The translations under genes were made by a program, and so were the position numbers. A stretch of 64,000 bases of DNA, from positions 124,001 through 188,000 of the forward strand of contig CANTFL010001148.1 of NCBI GenBank assembly GCA_947650285.1, read 5' to 3'. Below are positions 45,334-57,479 of the stretch, one piece after another (the stretch's first letter is position 1; the number at the start of each line of letters is the position of its first letter). The notes under the pieces are model-generated. The model was not told the DNA's origin. It worked only from the letters and a program-made list of their open reading frames with translations, and ran no database searches. Origin of the DNA: Hyaloperonospora brassicae. Lineage: Eukaryota > Oomycota > Peronosporomycetes > Peronosporales > Peronosporaceae.

Positions 45334-48045
45334 ATGCTTTTGCGACCTGCGGCTCGACGCCTCGGACGGGTCTGCGGACCTCGGCCGCCGTCTGTGCGGA
45401 CGCTCGACGGACTCCAGTACCAGTCGCATGGACCGATACGATTGACACAGACAGCTGCACTACCGAGTGCTTCTTCTTCATCTCCTTCCGCAGCGCCAAC
45501 TGTGACTGCAGCTGTAGATGCTGCAAACCAGAGCAAACTGAAGCGTCGCAAGAGTAAATTGGTCAAGAAAAAAGTACCGCCACCTGCTGTTGCTGCTCCT
45601 GTTGCTGCTCCAGTTGCTACTCCTGTTACTGGTGCTACCGCTGCTCCTGTTGCTGCCCCAGTTGCTACTCCTGTTACTAGTGGTACTGGTGCTCCTGTTG
45701 CTGCTGCTACTGCTGCAGTAGATAAAGGGAACGCAGCGGATATAGCAGATGCAGACAAGCCGCAGTCGTTGCCGAGGAAGAAGCTCAAGCCAAAGCAGAA
45801 GCACCGAAAAAAAAACGTGGTCCAGAAGCACCATGAGGAGCAGCTGCTGGCAAAGGCTATCGAACAAGACGCCAATACTGATGCAGCTGCCGTGGCGACG
45901 TTGGATACAAAACAAGCGAACCGAAAAAACAGCACACAAGCTCTGGACAAGGCATGTGGAGCTGAAGCTGCCGACACGGCAGAAAAGGTGCTTCCAAAGG
46001 AGCCACTGCCGCTGAAAGACGTCGAGACGAGGAAGATTACACTGACACTGCAGGAGATTGCAGCGTTGCAGAAGACACTTCCAAGTGAGATGGAGGTTGC
46101 GTCGTTGATCACGAAGCTGCGCCAAGTGTCGTTTGACAGCGCACACGAGCTGTTTGATTTGTACCGCAACTTTGGCAACCCGTACTTGGACGAGAACTTT
46201 TTGACGCCAGGTGTCCTAGCGTGCTGCGAGGCAAAGAAACCAGCTGAGGGTATACGTATCGTTCGTGCGATGCTCAATCAAGGACGAAAGGTGGAGGAGT
46301 CCACGCTGCGCACATTGCTAACTGCTTGTGACGAAGCGTCGGCTGCTGCAGAAACAATTGAGCTTTGGGATCTGATGGAAAAGGCTGGGATCAAGCTTGA
46401 CCTGGTCGACTATAACCGTTTCTTGGACATTTGCTACCGCCAGGAGTATCTGGATGGTGCCATCAAGGTGCTGAAGCAGCTTCGTCTACTGCGATCGATT
46501 TCCGTGCACACGTACATGCACTGGCTACTGCGCGCGTCGATTGTGTGGCGTTCGGATGCATTTTTTGACATTTTGATGGAGATGCGTTTGTCGGAAGTCG
46601 AGCCAGAGATCATGTCCCTCACGTCACTCGAGTCAGGCCGTAAGGATCGAGCGTTAACAGTGATGGAAGGAGTGCGTGCCGTCGGACTAGATCCGTGCTT
46701 TGCCATGTCGTCCGTCTACTCATCGATGCAGTCGTCGGTATACCGCAATGGACCGAGTTACACGGCATTGACGAAGAATGACATTCGAAACGCCCGGAAG
46801 AAGTTTGGTGACCTTGTGCCGATCGAACAAGACTGGCCCGTGACGCCGATTCCGCAGGTGTTGGAGACTCAAGCCGCAGGACTAATTCTTCAGCAAGAAA
46901 CGTTTCGCCGGCTCAAGCGACAGCAAGTGAACCACATTGACGAGCTCCTGCAGATGCTGCCGATCACGACCAATATGACTATCAACTTGCGCAAACAGCT
47001 GTTGCGCATGTCGTTATTGGTCAATACGCATCGCGTTCGTCGTGATCGAGTCGCTATTTGCAATGAATACGACAGTGGCCGCAGTCTGATTGAGCTCTCG
47101 ACGGTGCATAACTACCCGCCTGTGTCGCTCATGCGAGTCATTCTTCGAGCCAGAGGGAAGAGCCAGGTGGAAATCAAGGTACGATGGTGATTTGTTTTTT
47201 CATTGTGGCAAAGCCGACGCTGCTGGTCCCTAAATATTGACGGAACATGTCTATTGTTACTTACTTATGTTTGTGTGTCTACTTGTTCATGTGTTTGGTT
47301 GTTTCGTTGTCGATAGAACGCGCTCGCACGGCCTGGCGAGAATCTGTCAAAGCGCGATCAGCACGAGTTGCGGAAGGCGATTGAGTACGACAGTATTCAC
47401 AAGAGCGACCCGTTCCTTGGTGTGCCCCAGTACAATGCCGACTCGCTCGAACAGGCCGTCGAGCACTTTCTCAAAGCCAAGGGCATTCGTCTCAAGTACG
47501 TTTGCCGTTGATCGCATACGTGTCGCCTGTGGCTGCACAAACCGCCATTGACGTTTGTTCGCGCTGACTCGTGGGTGCGGTATGCTGTGTGACTGCGGCT
47601 GACGTATGAACTTGTTGACTGTAGGACCCAAAGCGAGTTGTGCGCGGACCAACTTGCAAGTCACGGCCGCCGCGTCATCTCGCCGGACATTTTGCTGCTG
47701 GACCCTGTGCTCATCAATGGCGTGCCGATCCGGTGGATCGATGCGAAAAACTACTACGGCGCGCACATTGTGAGCAAGCGGCTGATCTCAACTCAGCTCT
47801 CGAATTACGTGAAGGAATGGGGTCCGGGCGCGATCGTGTTTGGCATGGGCTACAGCGACATGTTCTCGTTGCCAGGCGTCGTGTGCCTCGACACGACGCC
47901 GTTCCCCAAGACGCGCCGAGAAGCGGCGAAAGTGCGGATCCAGTCGTTTTTCTACTCGTGTATCAACGCTTTCCGCTGGAAAAAGCACTTGGGCAGCGAC
48001 TTGACGCAGCAATATGCGCCAGCGGACAGCGGCAGTGCGTCCTGA
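45334..48045 (+). CDS. PPR repeat protein fused to CDIN1-like PD-(D/E)xK nuclease, 814 aa
   Basis: Exons: 45334-47178, 47317-47495 and 47625-48045, phases 0 and 2, 815 codons with stop. The first in-frame ATG (45334) gives a basic, acid-free start typical of organelle import, followed by Ala/Pro/Val/Thr repeats (about 86-129). Residues of about 285-460 are pentatricopeptide-type helical pairs (GIRIVRAMLNQGRKVEESTL, LWDLMEKAGIKLDLVDYNRF). From about 543 the protein matches CDIN1 (C15orf41): a helical region ending SLIELSTVHNYPPVSLMRVI, then the TPD-type nuclease, here SPD at 694-696 with Asp714-x-Lys716 (RWIDAK) and ISTQLSNYVKEWGPGAIVFGM. Both parts share exon 1, so the fusion does not depend on splicing. 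An RNA-binding organellar nuclease is inferred. Confidence 0.85.
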
Positions 48046-48301
48046 GCGCTGTCGGCGCTGTGGCAGTGCTAGAAAAGGTGGACAAAAAGGGTACATACCA
48101 CCCCTCGAACACAAAAAAGGACCAGTACTCGATAGGGATTGGATGAAACCCGACTAAACAAACCACACGCGCCTTTGACACGCAAAGATCGCCGCCTCTC
48201 GGGTCAATCGAAACACTCGGTGCGCACTCGTTTTGCCTCAGCATACTCAGTTCAAGACAAACGTACCGCCCTCGTTGCGACGAGCGCAAAGGCCAAACTC
48301 G

Positions 48302-50216
48302 ATGCCGACCAACACGGCACATCGACAACCGCGCAGTTGGTTGTACCTCGTCGAGTGTCTACGGGACCCGCCGCGCAGCGACTTTGCGTTCGTGCCGCAC
48401 CAGTACATCTCGGCGCCCCTCGAGCTCTCGCAGGTGTCTGAGCTCTCGCATAGCAACGAGAGCACGCCTGTCAATTCCCGGTGCGCTTGCTTGTCTGCCG
48501 TCCATCGATGCGTGAGCTGTTGCATTGGTCGATGTAGCCATCTGTCGGGTCCCTCCTGTCGAAATTATAGTGGCAACTGGATACAGTGACCGAAGTAGTG
48601 CATTGAGTCAGTCATTCCTTTGTTATTCATTGATGTGCGTGACTATTTGCAGACCCGAGTACCGCCACAAGCGCCTCGCCCGCCAATGCAACGCCTTCTT
48701 CGCCCTGCACGTCGCTGCCATGAGCGCGGCAGGTGTCACGTGTACGTGGCTCGCGCTCTTCCCCATCTCCCCCACTAGCCTCTACAACATACAAGTCGAC
48801 GTCTTCCGAGCGCGCCACGAACACGCAGCGTTCTTTTACTGCTCGTGTCGCGACCTGGGGACCGTGCTCGGAGCTGCAGCTGCTGGCTACTGTGGCGACC
48901 GCTTCGGGCGCGCGGGTACGTTGGAGCTCGCGGCTCTGCCGTCCCTCGTTGGCTGGGTCCTCGTCGGTGTCGCGTACGGCGAACTCTCGGTTCTCCTTGG
49001 ACAGTATTTGCTCGGCACTGCCGCTGGCATCACCCACGTCATTGTACCCGTCTACTTGGCGGAAGTGAGTGCTGCGCATACGCGCGGACGCGTCCTCTGC
49101 GCGCAACTATTCCTCTCTTCCTCGCTCGGCACAATCAGTTACTTGGCCCTCGGCGCGCTCTTCATGGCCATGAGTCGACACTACATCAGCTTCAATCTCA
49201 ACGAGTGGAAAGCACTGGCACTTGCTGGTATCGTGCCGGCGTTGCTGCTGTTGCTACTCGCGCAAAAACTCCCAGACTCGCCCACGTGGCTCATTGCCCG
49301 CCACGACGACCGGGAAGCGTCGTTTGAAGTGCTGTTCAAGCTCTTTGACCGCGACGAGCGTGTTGCCGAAGACGAGACGAACGCGCTGATCCACGCAAAA
49401 GTCCTGGCGGCAACCGAGAGATACCATCATGGAGCGTTTTTTCGTCCCGTGCTCTTGTGCGCTGCGCTTTTTTCGTTACGTGCGGTGAGCGCCTTTTTGC
49501 TTGAGCCTGCGATCATCTCGACGCGTGCTCGAGCTCACAGCAGAGATGTTGGTGCAACGTACACGAACGGCTCGTTTGTCGCCACAATTCTCGGCGTGGC
49601 TGTTGAAAGCACTGATGAAGGACTTATGGCCGTGACCATGACTGTTGCCGTCGCTGCTGCGGTGGGCGTTGGCGCGTGCTACTACTTGGTTGATACGAGA
49701 GGACGGCTCGCGACGCTGCAGTGTGGATGTTACTTGGTGGTCCTCACTTGTGCGTTTTTGTTCGTGTCCACCTCTAGAAACACGCAGTCAGGCGACGACA
49801 GTGGTGTAGCGCTCAGTGATTCCGGCTGGGCTGCCATGTTGCTCGCCAATGCAGGACACCAGCTTGGCCTGGGGGTTTTGCCCGTGATCTTGGTCGGCGA
49901 ACTCTTTGCCGTGAAACAGCGCGTCGGTGCTGTGAGCCTCGTTGTGATCTGGGAAGCAGTTGTCAATCTTGGACTCACGCACGCACTCCCAATGATGCGC
50001 GAGTTCATGCTGCAGCCAGCATCGACCTTTGACGTTTGTATCGGAATGGTCATGCTGTGCAACGTCGCTGGACTTATCTTGTCGTGGTGGTACATTCCCG
50101 AAACCAGTCAACGCAGCCTCCAAGATATTGAAGCAATCCTGTGCGGATGGCGACCTGCTACTCCTCGCCGGACCACGACCTCACACGTCCGGCTCGAATA
50201 CGGCAGCAGTGACTAA
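48302..50216 (+). CDS. MFS sugar-transporter-family protein, 580 aa
   Basis: Two exons, 48302-48480 and 48653-50216, phase 2, 581 codons with stop. About 12 membrane helices are visible. The sugar-porter signature between helices 2 and 3 is present as GYCGDRFGRAG, the loop after helix 6 has LPDSPTWLIARHDD (PESPRWL-like), and the final helix ends in the PETS motif (YIPETSQRSL). The cytosolic N-terminus comes mostly from exon 1. It is a plasma- or vacuolar-membrane carrier. The substrate cannot be told: several classic sugar-binding Gln/Asn positions are not obvious, so other small solutes are possible. Confidence 0.85.
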
Positions 50217-50276
50217 ACCGGATAGACGGAAATCAGGTTGCAAATAGATCACAGCAGACCTGCTCTCCTTACGCCA

Positions 50277-50954
50277 TCAAGCTTGCTCCGAGGAAGACGT
50301 TGGGCTATCGACAAACAACGATTCTTCGACATGGACACACTCGTTTTGCACGTCAACGGCCAGTTTCTCCAGCCTCGTCATGACTTGATCGTACGAGCGG
50401 CACCACCATGACGTGGTGCGGTACTTCAGTCGTCCGTAGCAACCTAAGCTGCTTGGGTCGTCGAGGAACGCATGCATGTGTACGTGGTCGATGCTATTGA
50501 ATGGCGGCACGTGGAACGTGTAGTGGATGCGGTGCGTGGGTCCGTGGATGTCCTTGAGCTCCCCTAGCTGCAGCCCGACGCATTCTGGCTCCGTTTTAGC
50601 CTCGAACTCTCGGGTCAGGACCATCTTGGCTACATGATGCATCCGCGCAAGCAGTCCACGATGTGTTGCAGCAAGCCGATTCACGTTCCGGATGTGCGTA
50701 CGCGGCACGATAAGGACGTGGCTGGGGACGATCGGACGCAGCGGACGAAAGACAACCACGTGCTCATCCTGGTATAGTAACGGCTCGGCCGTCGTGCGCA
50801 GGATTTCGCAGAAACGGCAGCTGTGCACTTGCCCGTCGCGATGGTAGCGCACGCCCTTGCGCTGGGAGAAGACACCGCCGTTCAGACGCGGCGTGCTGTC
50901 TCCGCTGTACGACAGCTGTGTGAGGTGGTATCTGTTCCTGTTCATGCTTCGCAT
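50277..50954 (-). CDS. HIT (histidine triad) family nucleotide hydrolase/transferase, 225 aa
   Basis: A single exon from ATG 50954. The HIT fold is recognised by a zinc-type CRFCEIL segment (Cys46, Cys49), the strand-helix RPIVPSHVLIVPRTHIRNV, and the catalytic triad HVHMHAF (His157, His159, His161). Aprataxin-like or HINT-like activity on nucleotide conjugates is expected. The extra 60 residues after the triad, containing TSWWCRS, are reminiscent of longer HIT subfamilies and not assigned. The gene is convergent with the transporter, 60 bp between stops. Confidence 0.88.
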   Translation of the reverse strand: MRSMNRNRYHLTQLSYSGDSTPRLNGGVFSQRKGVRYHRDGQVHSCRFCEILRTTAEPLLYQDEHVVVFRPLRPIVPSHVLIVPRTHIRNVNRLAATHRGLLARMHHVAKMVLTREFEAKTEPECVGLQLGELKDIHGPTHRIHYTFHVPPFNSIDHVHMHAFLDDPSSLGCYGRLKYRTTSWWCRSYDQVMTRLEKLAVDVQNECVHVEESLFVDSPTSSSEQA

Positions 50955-52939
50955 GGGTGACTCTGCTTCGCGTGGGTGACTCCACTCGGTTCTTGGGCAT
51001 GAAAGGCTGGCAAGAGCGAGCGGTTGATCCGGCTGATCGATTAGTGCCGAAGCTGTGGTGGGCGGCGTTATCGTGAGAGGGGTCAGACCGCACGCTGTGC
51101 TGTCTCGTCGCAGAAGTCTTCACTTGGGTTTCGTATGGGGCTGGGCCAAGTGATTCGGTCGCCTTCGAGCTGAAGTGAAACGCAAAGACTCGACGCGATG
51201 CAGTTGCGAAGATGGACGTCTGGTCCGAAAAGAGGTGACACGCGACGAGAGACTTACGATGCACGTCTTTGCAGTTCGCATCATGCATGCACCTCGGGAC
51301 AGATTCAGTAAACGGGACGATGGACGCTAACAATACAGTGAGCGCCGGGCAAGATAGTAAACATGGCAACGGCTCCTACCCCAAGCAGCATTCGCAGTAG
51401 CTGTTGGCCACGACGCGTCCAGCACGAGCAACACGAAAGAGCGCTGGGGCTACACAGACGCGCACAGCTATGTCACGTCTCTCGTGCACAAAGAAGGGGC
51501 TACTCGCTGGATGGATTGACGCCTCAATCACTGCACCGAAGCCCACTGCCGCGAAGTGTCACACGTGAGGTCGAGGCAGTTGTGTGCGCTTGAGTGTGAT
51601 GCCGACACTAATACTCACGCTAACATTTGGTCGCAACGTTACATCCGTAGACCGATCCACGGATCGCCACGTCGCGTCCCATTTTGCGTGGACAAGACTG
51701 CAACTCGGCACGGTCTCTTCCAAAAGCGGCATCTATCACGCGCATCGCAGACGACGAACAAGATAGCGGCAAGTGGAAGAACCCCAGTCGAAGCTTGGGG
51801 CGTGTTATGTGTGACGCTACAGACTGTAACACACCTGTTGCAGAATGCTCTCTCGACCTCACAATCGCGCTACTCGATCAACGGGAAAGGCCTTGGACGC
51901 AAATCACGGCCATCGCGTTTGAGCTTCGGTGCGTGTTTCGAGCAGCACAGGACTGCAGAGTGGTTACGACCGGTCAATCGCCCATCATCGAATATTTTGG
52001 AACCGACTCGACGCCTTCGGATGTCGACATGTTTACGCTCGAGTCTCGCGATGGTTGTGGCAATCTTGGCACTGTCTTGAATCACGTGGTCAAACGTCGT
52101 CCAGGATGGGCCCTTCGGCATTCAGTTTCTGGTCTCGATTGTCTGGCAGCGAAAAGGCTCCTACAAGGACTTTCCATGCATGGCGTGTGGCTCTCTCGAA
52201 TCAGTTTCCGAGCTGTTGCAGTGGCGTGCTATGGGCTGTTCTCCAGCAACGTCATGCCAGCTGTCCTCCTTGCGAGCGTCGACGATTGCCCATCCGAGAC
52301 TTCGGTATCTCTCTAGCAGGCCGTATAGTTTTGACGCGGCATCACGCAGCATCCGCGTTCTGCCAAGGTGATACAGACGCGATGTTTTTGATGCCTCACC
52401 GGTCACTTGCTAAGACATGGATTGACTAGTGAAGCATGATGTGTAGCATGACGGCTGCGAACGTTGAAGGCCGCAAGATCGGGTCCGAAGGCGACCTGCT
52501 CGCAAGAGAGTACATGGAAAGTTAACGGTTCACAATTTCTCTGGATGGTATTGCGCAGCAGGGGACGCAGTGACACGCTGCTACGTCCGGTCTGAGACGG
52601 CCGTCTCCGACTGCTGTCGAGCAAGCGCCTGCACGCAAAGTGACACCCATTGTCGATGTAAAGTGGTACGACAGCATTCAAGTTGCGGCCAGACGCTGCG
52701 CGTTTACTCCTTTTGCTCTGATGTTTATGTACTTCGATCGTCAGACCGCGCCGACGACGCAAGTTTAGTCACATGGCTCAAGCGAAGACAGAAGACGACG
52801 AAACGGCTACAGTGAGTGTGCTGTGCCGAGCGCGTGTTTCCATGTACCATGATGATCTTCCAAGATCAAGAGGCCAGCTAGCGACCTCGTTTGGACACCC
52901 ACGCAACCGCGCAATACCACGAACCTGTGATCGACGTGT
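50955..52939 (+). pseudogene. Unresolved coding-like stretch, spliced or decayed gene
   Basis: Plus-strand pieces in different frames look coding: about 51418-51522 (TKERWGYTDAHSYVTSL), an open frame from 51684 without ATG, and about 52079-52375 (GPFGIQFLVSIVWQRKGSY through RPYSFDAASRSIRVLPR, then stop). The last has strong protein-like composition. No join could be proven and I recognise no domain. Beyond 52400 nothing gene-like is seen up to the DUS3 stop. It could be an intron-rich gene or a relic. Confidence 0.35.
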
Positions 52940-55117
52940 CTACCATTCATTCGGCACACTAGACTGGTACGCGTTCGCGCGGTGCTTTGGTACAAATTGG
53001 AAGTCATTCGGCGCGGGGCCTAGCAGCATCTCGGAGATCTTGACCCAGTCTACTGCCTGATCACTAGCCATTAGCGTCTCCAGGTCGTCGCGTCCGTAAT
53101 AAGGCGACGGACGGTCGTTGATGCGCTGAGGAAGAGTCTCCAACAACCCGACGGGAATGTAGCGACACAGGAACGACTGCCACTCGAGCAGGTAACGTCG
53201 GGTGCGATTCACGCCCTTCTGGTCAGAGCCCCAGTGCTCCAGACCAAAGCGGACAAAGTCCTTGAGCAAGTCAAAGCGCTCCGAGGATGAAATGTCCCAG
53301 TGGCGACGTTCTTTGATCTCAGTGGGAAGCCACGGCTTGATTAGCGCGCCGCGTGCTAGCATACACGTGTCGAGCTTGCCGTTCTGTAGATGTTCATCAA
53401 ACTCTTCGTACGAGAGCACATCGCCGCCGCCTACGAACGGCACCTGGGGCAACGGGCTGTCGTCAATGCTGTCGATCCTTGAGTCACTGCACTGGAAGAT
53501 GTAGTCCCAATCAGCATTTTTCGTGTAGCGCTGTAACCGTGAGCGGCCATGCATCATGATGGCGTCGACGGATTGTGTAGCGCGGAGCTTGAAGTCAGCA
53601 GTCACCACTGCGGCATTCACATAAGCCTGCGAAGCGCGCACAGCCTGCAGCTTGGGCACTAACTTGTGAGCGGTCGGTTGTTTGTCGCTCCACCCCGTGC
53701 GAAGCTTCACGGTAAGCCCAGGTGTGTTCACAGTCCCACCAGTACGCATGCGCGCGCCAAGCTCTAGTCCAGTCAATGCGCCAGACACGACCTCAAGCAG
53801 CCGTGGTGGGCGAGTCATCAATGCCGATCCAGCACCAGCACGACATACGATGTCGATAGGACAGCCCATATTGATGTCCACGAAATCAACATCCGTCTCG
53901 CGAGCAAGGAGCTCGCACACTCGGGCCATTTGGTCACTGTACGATCCAGCCAGCTGCACGCCAAAGACATCCTCACTCTTGTGGCGTCGCAGCAACGCCC
54001 ACTCTGATTGCTGAGCCTTCAGCAGGTTTGTGGCCATGGCCATTTCACCGCACGTAATGTCGGCTCCTGTTTGTTTCATCAAGCGACGGAACGGTAAGTT
54101 ACCCACCGTAGTGAGTGGTGCGATATAGATCTTGCGCTTAAAGTTCACGGGCTTGCGCTCGGCGACCAGTGCGCTTTCCGCGGCTGGTTCTGCTCGCAAG
54201 TCTTCAGATGCACCGTCTGTATTCCCACCTTCGGCAGACTCCAAGACGGGTAGCACTGCTTCAGGAGAGGGGTGCGACTTGTCTGTCGTGGACTCCTCAC
54301 CGGTCTGCGATATCTCGGCAGTCAGCACGTTCTCACTCTCCTGCTCAGTTCGCTGCTGCCGCGGTTTCCGACCGCCGCTCTTTTTCATCTTCTTCATCTG
54401 CTGCTTCGACTGAAAGTCGTACGTGTCTTTGCGCAACTTCATCCGCAAGTCGTGGGTCAGGTCGTTCGTCTCGTTGCCCACGTCGTGGTTCTGCGTCTCA
54501 ACGTAGCCTTCACGCTTCACATTGCGGTACGTGCCATCCACGACCTCAACGTGAGCATTGGCAAAACGACAGGCCACGCCGTATCGGCAATAGCCGATGG
54601 CATCAAACACGGGACAGCGCTCGCCCAGGTCCTTGGGCTTGCGTTTCATGTAGTCGTTCATGTCGTGGCTGAACTTGCAGTCGTGACCAAACTTGCAGCC
54701 CTCCCCAGAGGCCATCGGACGACACAAAGTATCTGCCGGGTCTTGCTCGGCGTCTATCGGACGCTTCTTGAAAGTCCCCCCGCGTTTCTTCTGGACACGG
54801 TCACGACCATCCTTCACGACCGGCTCAGTCTTCGTATCCTTCTCAGTAACGCCTTCAGTGGACGTCAAAGCGTTAGGCGCCGCTGGTTTGCGCTTGAGAA
54901 ACCTGTTAGCACATTGCTATGGGTGAGAAACACACAGAGAGCGAATAGAGAGAGTAGAGAGAGGATCCGTATTGACACTCTGTGTGGGCTGTACACACTC
55001 TTTTTTGACGGGAGCTTCACCGGCGCGTCGCTCGCGCACTGTCGCTTTCGGTGAGATGGGTGGCCTAGTCGTCAATGTCTCTACGGCTCTTGCAGACGGC
55101 GCCGTGTGCTGCTCCAT
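52940..55117 (-). CDS. DUS3: tRNA-dihydrouridine(47) synthase DUS3, 693 aa
   Basis: Two exons, 55117-54999 and 54902-52940, phase 2, 694 codons with stop. The downstream frame alone starts at TTG, so the upstream exon (MEQHTAPSARAVETL) is needed. N-terminal CCCH zinc fingers lie at about 100-119 (C-x8-C-x5-C-x3-H) and about 136-157 (a variant with the last spacing 5). The FMN-dependent TIM barrel starts near residue 295: YIAPLTTVGNLPFRRL, CGEMAMATNLL, the catalytic-cysteine DINMGCPIDIVCRAG (Cys387), LTVKLRTGW and PFVGGGDVLSYEE. CCCH plus Dus barrel is specific to DUS3, which reduces U47 in tRNA and some mRNA uridines. A 40-50 residue insert lies around the LRTGW segment relative to my memory of the family. 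Confidence 0.95.
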
Positions 55118-55866
55118 CGTCGCAGGTGTCTTTGCGTGTCAATGAATGGACACAAATGGAAGGGTCAGCAGAACAAAGCACGGACACCGACTCTTCCGCC
55201 TGTCAAATAGTCGCATAGAAACGAAAAAAGTGATTTCCATATCGTAAAAGTACGAATTTGGTTTGAGACTTTTTGTGTACTCCCATTGGAGGATGGGATT
55301 AATCGAAAATAGAGAGGTACAGTGGGGTTTTCCATTATTTAGTATAGCTGGGACCGCCAGATTGTGATTAAATACAAGACCTATTAAATAGCAGAGTTAG
55401 GGGGTAGAATTAAATCGAATGGTGCTTCGTGTTGTCATAAAGGCGTCTTAACTTGTTTCTCGCACATAACCTTGTTGCTCAAGTGGGTTGGTGTGGCAGC
55501 ACCAAGCGAGAGGTCACCGGTATTATATCCGGTAGCTGCAGTAAAAAGTTAAAATCTTCGGGTAAAGCGTCAGCAAAAATCCCTTAAGCAACAAACTCTG
55601 GAAACCTTTTTATGTAGTGGTTCCTCGGCAGTAATTTTTAATATTTGTCTAGCAAAATATTGTCTGACTTTAGCAATAAAAAATTAAGGGAGTTTTTGTA
55701 ATATTTGGCCTGGACCCGAACGGGACGTAAAATGCTTTTTTAGTGGAGGAGATTATAAACCAAGAGAATAATAAGCTAGGGATACTCTCCCGTACAGTTC
55801 CTCCCCGAACATGTTTTTGTTGTTGAAATTGAGGTATATTGAGGAAAGAATAGCGACTAGCAATAC

Positions 55867-56306
55867 TGTAACGGGGGGAGCCCGTCACATAAAAATTTAT
55901 ACAAAGTATCAATTTTGAGTATTATCTATTTTGATCTCATTCAATCAATACCACCCGAGTAGAGGTGATGTTGTCGGAATATTACCTCTAAGGGTAATAT
56001 TCGCGGGTGCTCCACCACTCGGTTGATGTAACATCTACATCAACCAAAGTAACCACCTATCGCTGCTAGACGCGCGCAATGGGTGGTGAGCAAGAGACTG
56101 ACATATGAGATGGTTTGCTCAATATAGTTAGATTAAGACGAAAGACTATTTAGTAAGAAACATAACTATATTAAAGAACAGTGCTACTTTTTCCTTATAC
56201 AGACCTTCCGAGCTCTGCCTACTTCACTGCGCTTCCTCGCCACGTGTACGTGACGTCGGGTGCACAAAATCTTGTGTAGAATTGACACAAGGCCTGCTCC
56301 GTTACA
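55867..56306. mobile_element. Solo LTR, 440 bp
   Basis: Begins TGTAACGG and ends CCGTTACA, a perfect 8-bp terminal inverted repeat of the TG...CA type expected for LTRs. The flanking five bases are AATAC on the left and AATAT on the right, a target-site duplication with one mismatch. No pol sequence adjoins it, so it is probably left by LTR-LTR recombination of a full element. The superfamily cannot be told from the LTR alone. Confidence 0.75.
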
Positions 56307-56734
56307 AATATTCTGTCCCCCGGCGAGTTCTAATTACTGTAGACAAGTGTTTCAATGATGCATCCACCGCCCCGGTACAGGCTAACGAAAGGTCTCCGAA
56401 TGCCATTTCGTTACGATCCCGGACGATCCCACAGCACCATTGACCTCGAGGACTTGTACAATTGCCTCATCCATGACATCATGGCCGCTAAGAGTGTTAA
56501 GCTATGAAAGGCGTGTGAGATTACTGTTTTACAAGCATTTGCTGGTATCCATACCGCAATAAATGCCACTCGGGAGCAGCTCGCTCGACGAAAATCTCGG
56601 TACCCGAAATTGCAGCCAGTAGAACGTACGCTGCTTACGACTCGCTTCGAGGAGGCATATGTTGAGGTGGACGGTTCCTTTCTACAATGGGAACGGTATG
56701 AATCAAGCATCAACAAGAATATTGTGAACACCAC

Positions 56735-57170
56735 GTGGATGCTCAGCACCGTATTGAGCATATGACGAGTAAACAGCGCTATTCAATATATCTATCCTTA
56801 ATTCAATGGACGGCGAACTTTCAAGGGGACCAACCACCCAACTCAGGCCAGCACACCACGGTATCGCAGATAGGTATGGTGCTACATGTTCAATCCAGAG
56901 TAGTACTCTGTCCAGGACTGCATCCGGCTGAGAGCACTCTGTGGTATGTAAAGCGGTCCAGCAGGCACGAAGCAGTTACAAGACGGTACTGATGATGAAT
57001 AGAAAATCATATAGGAACTGACCGAGGAAGATACTGTGGGAAGACGTCTACCACCGATTTTATCCAGTGCCTTTAATAATTTGGAACTACTCAGGCTGCA
57101 CAGTACTATCTCGAGCGACATTCGAAGGAAAATTTGGCTTTTGGTTCATTTGGAATGTACCGTTCCGACT
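56735..57170 (+). mobile_element. Possible transposase N-terminal remnant (weak)
   Basis: Two overlapping plus frames together resemble the helix-turn-helix start of oomycete Tc1/mariner-type transposases: TSKQRYSIYLSLIQ in one frame continues as SMDGELSRGPTTQL in the next. Stops and the frame switch show it is dead. The call rests on a remembered family pattern. Confidence 0.25.
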
Positions 57171-57479
57171 AGCACGAGGCACACGTAGGCAAACTAAGAG
57201 GACATATCAGCGGCAGCAGATATCAGAATAATCAATAGGCAAAACCAGCAAGATATTCTTCGCAATATCAAGACTCTGAGCTGCGATATGGTCTAGAAAT
57301 CCATCCATTTAATCTTTCCGATTGTGCCACGGCGAAGGAGCGATAACTGACGGTAATAAGATACAAGTGCGTGTCGTGCCGATTGCACAATTGGTATAGA
57401 AAGTCCGCGCGATTAGCAAGGGAACGATCAAATAGATTGTCTTCTGTAAGACATCGCAACATGGAGTATTTGGTACGCT

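Noticed and set aside
45216..46277. 353-codon minus-strand frame
   Set aside because: It is antisense to the PPR-CDIN1 gene. Its Ala/Gly/Val repeats are the mirror of that gene's low-complexity region.
56411..56761. 116-codon minus-strand ORF in the AT-rich region
   Set aside because: It is isolated, without a domain, and its other strand has equally long pieces. It is likely transposon debris.
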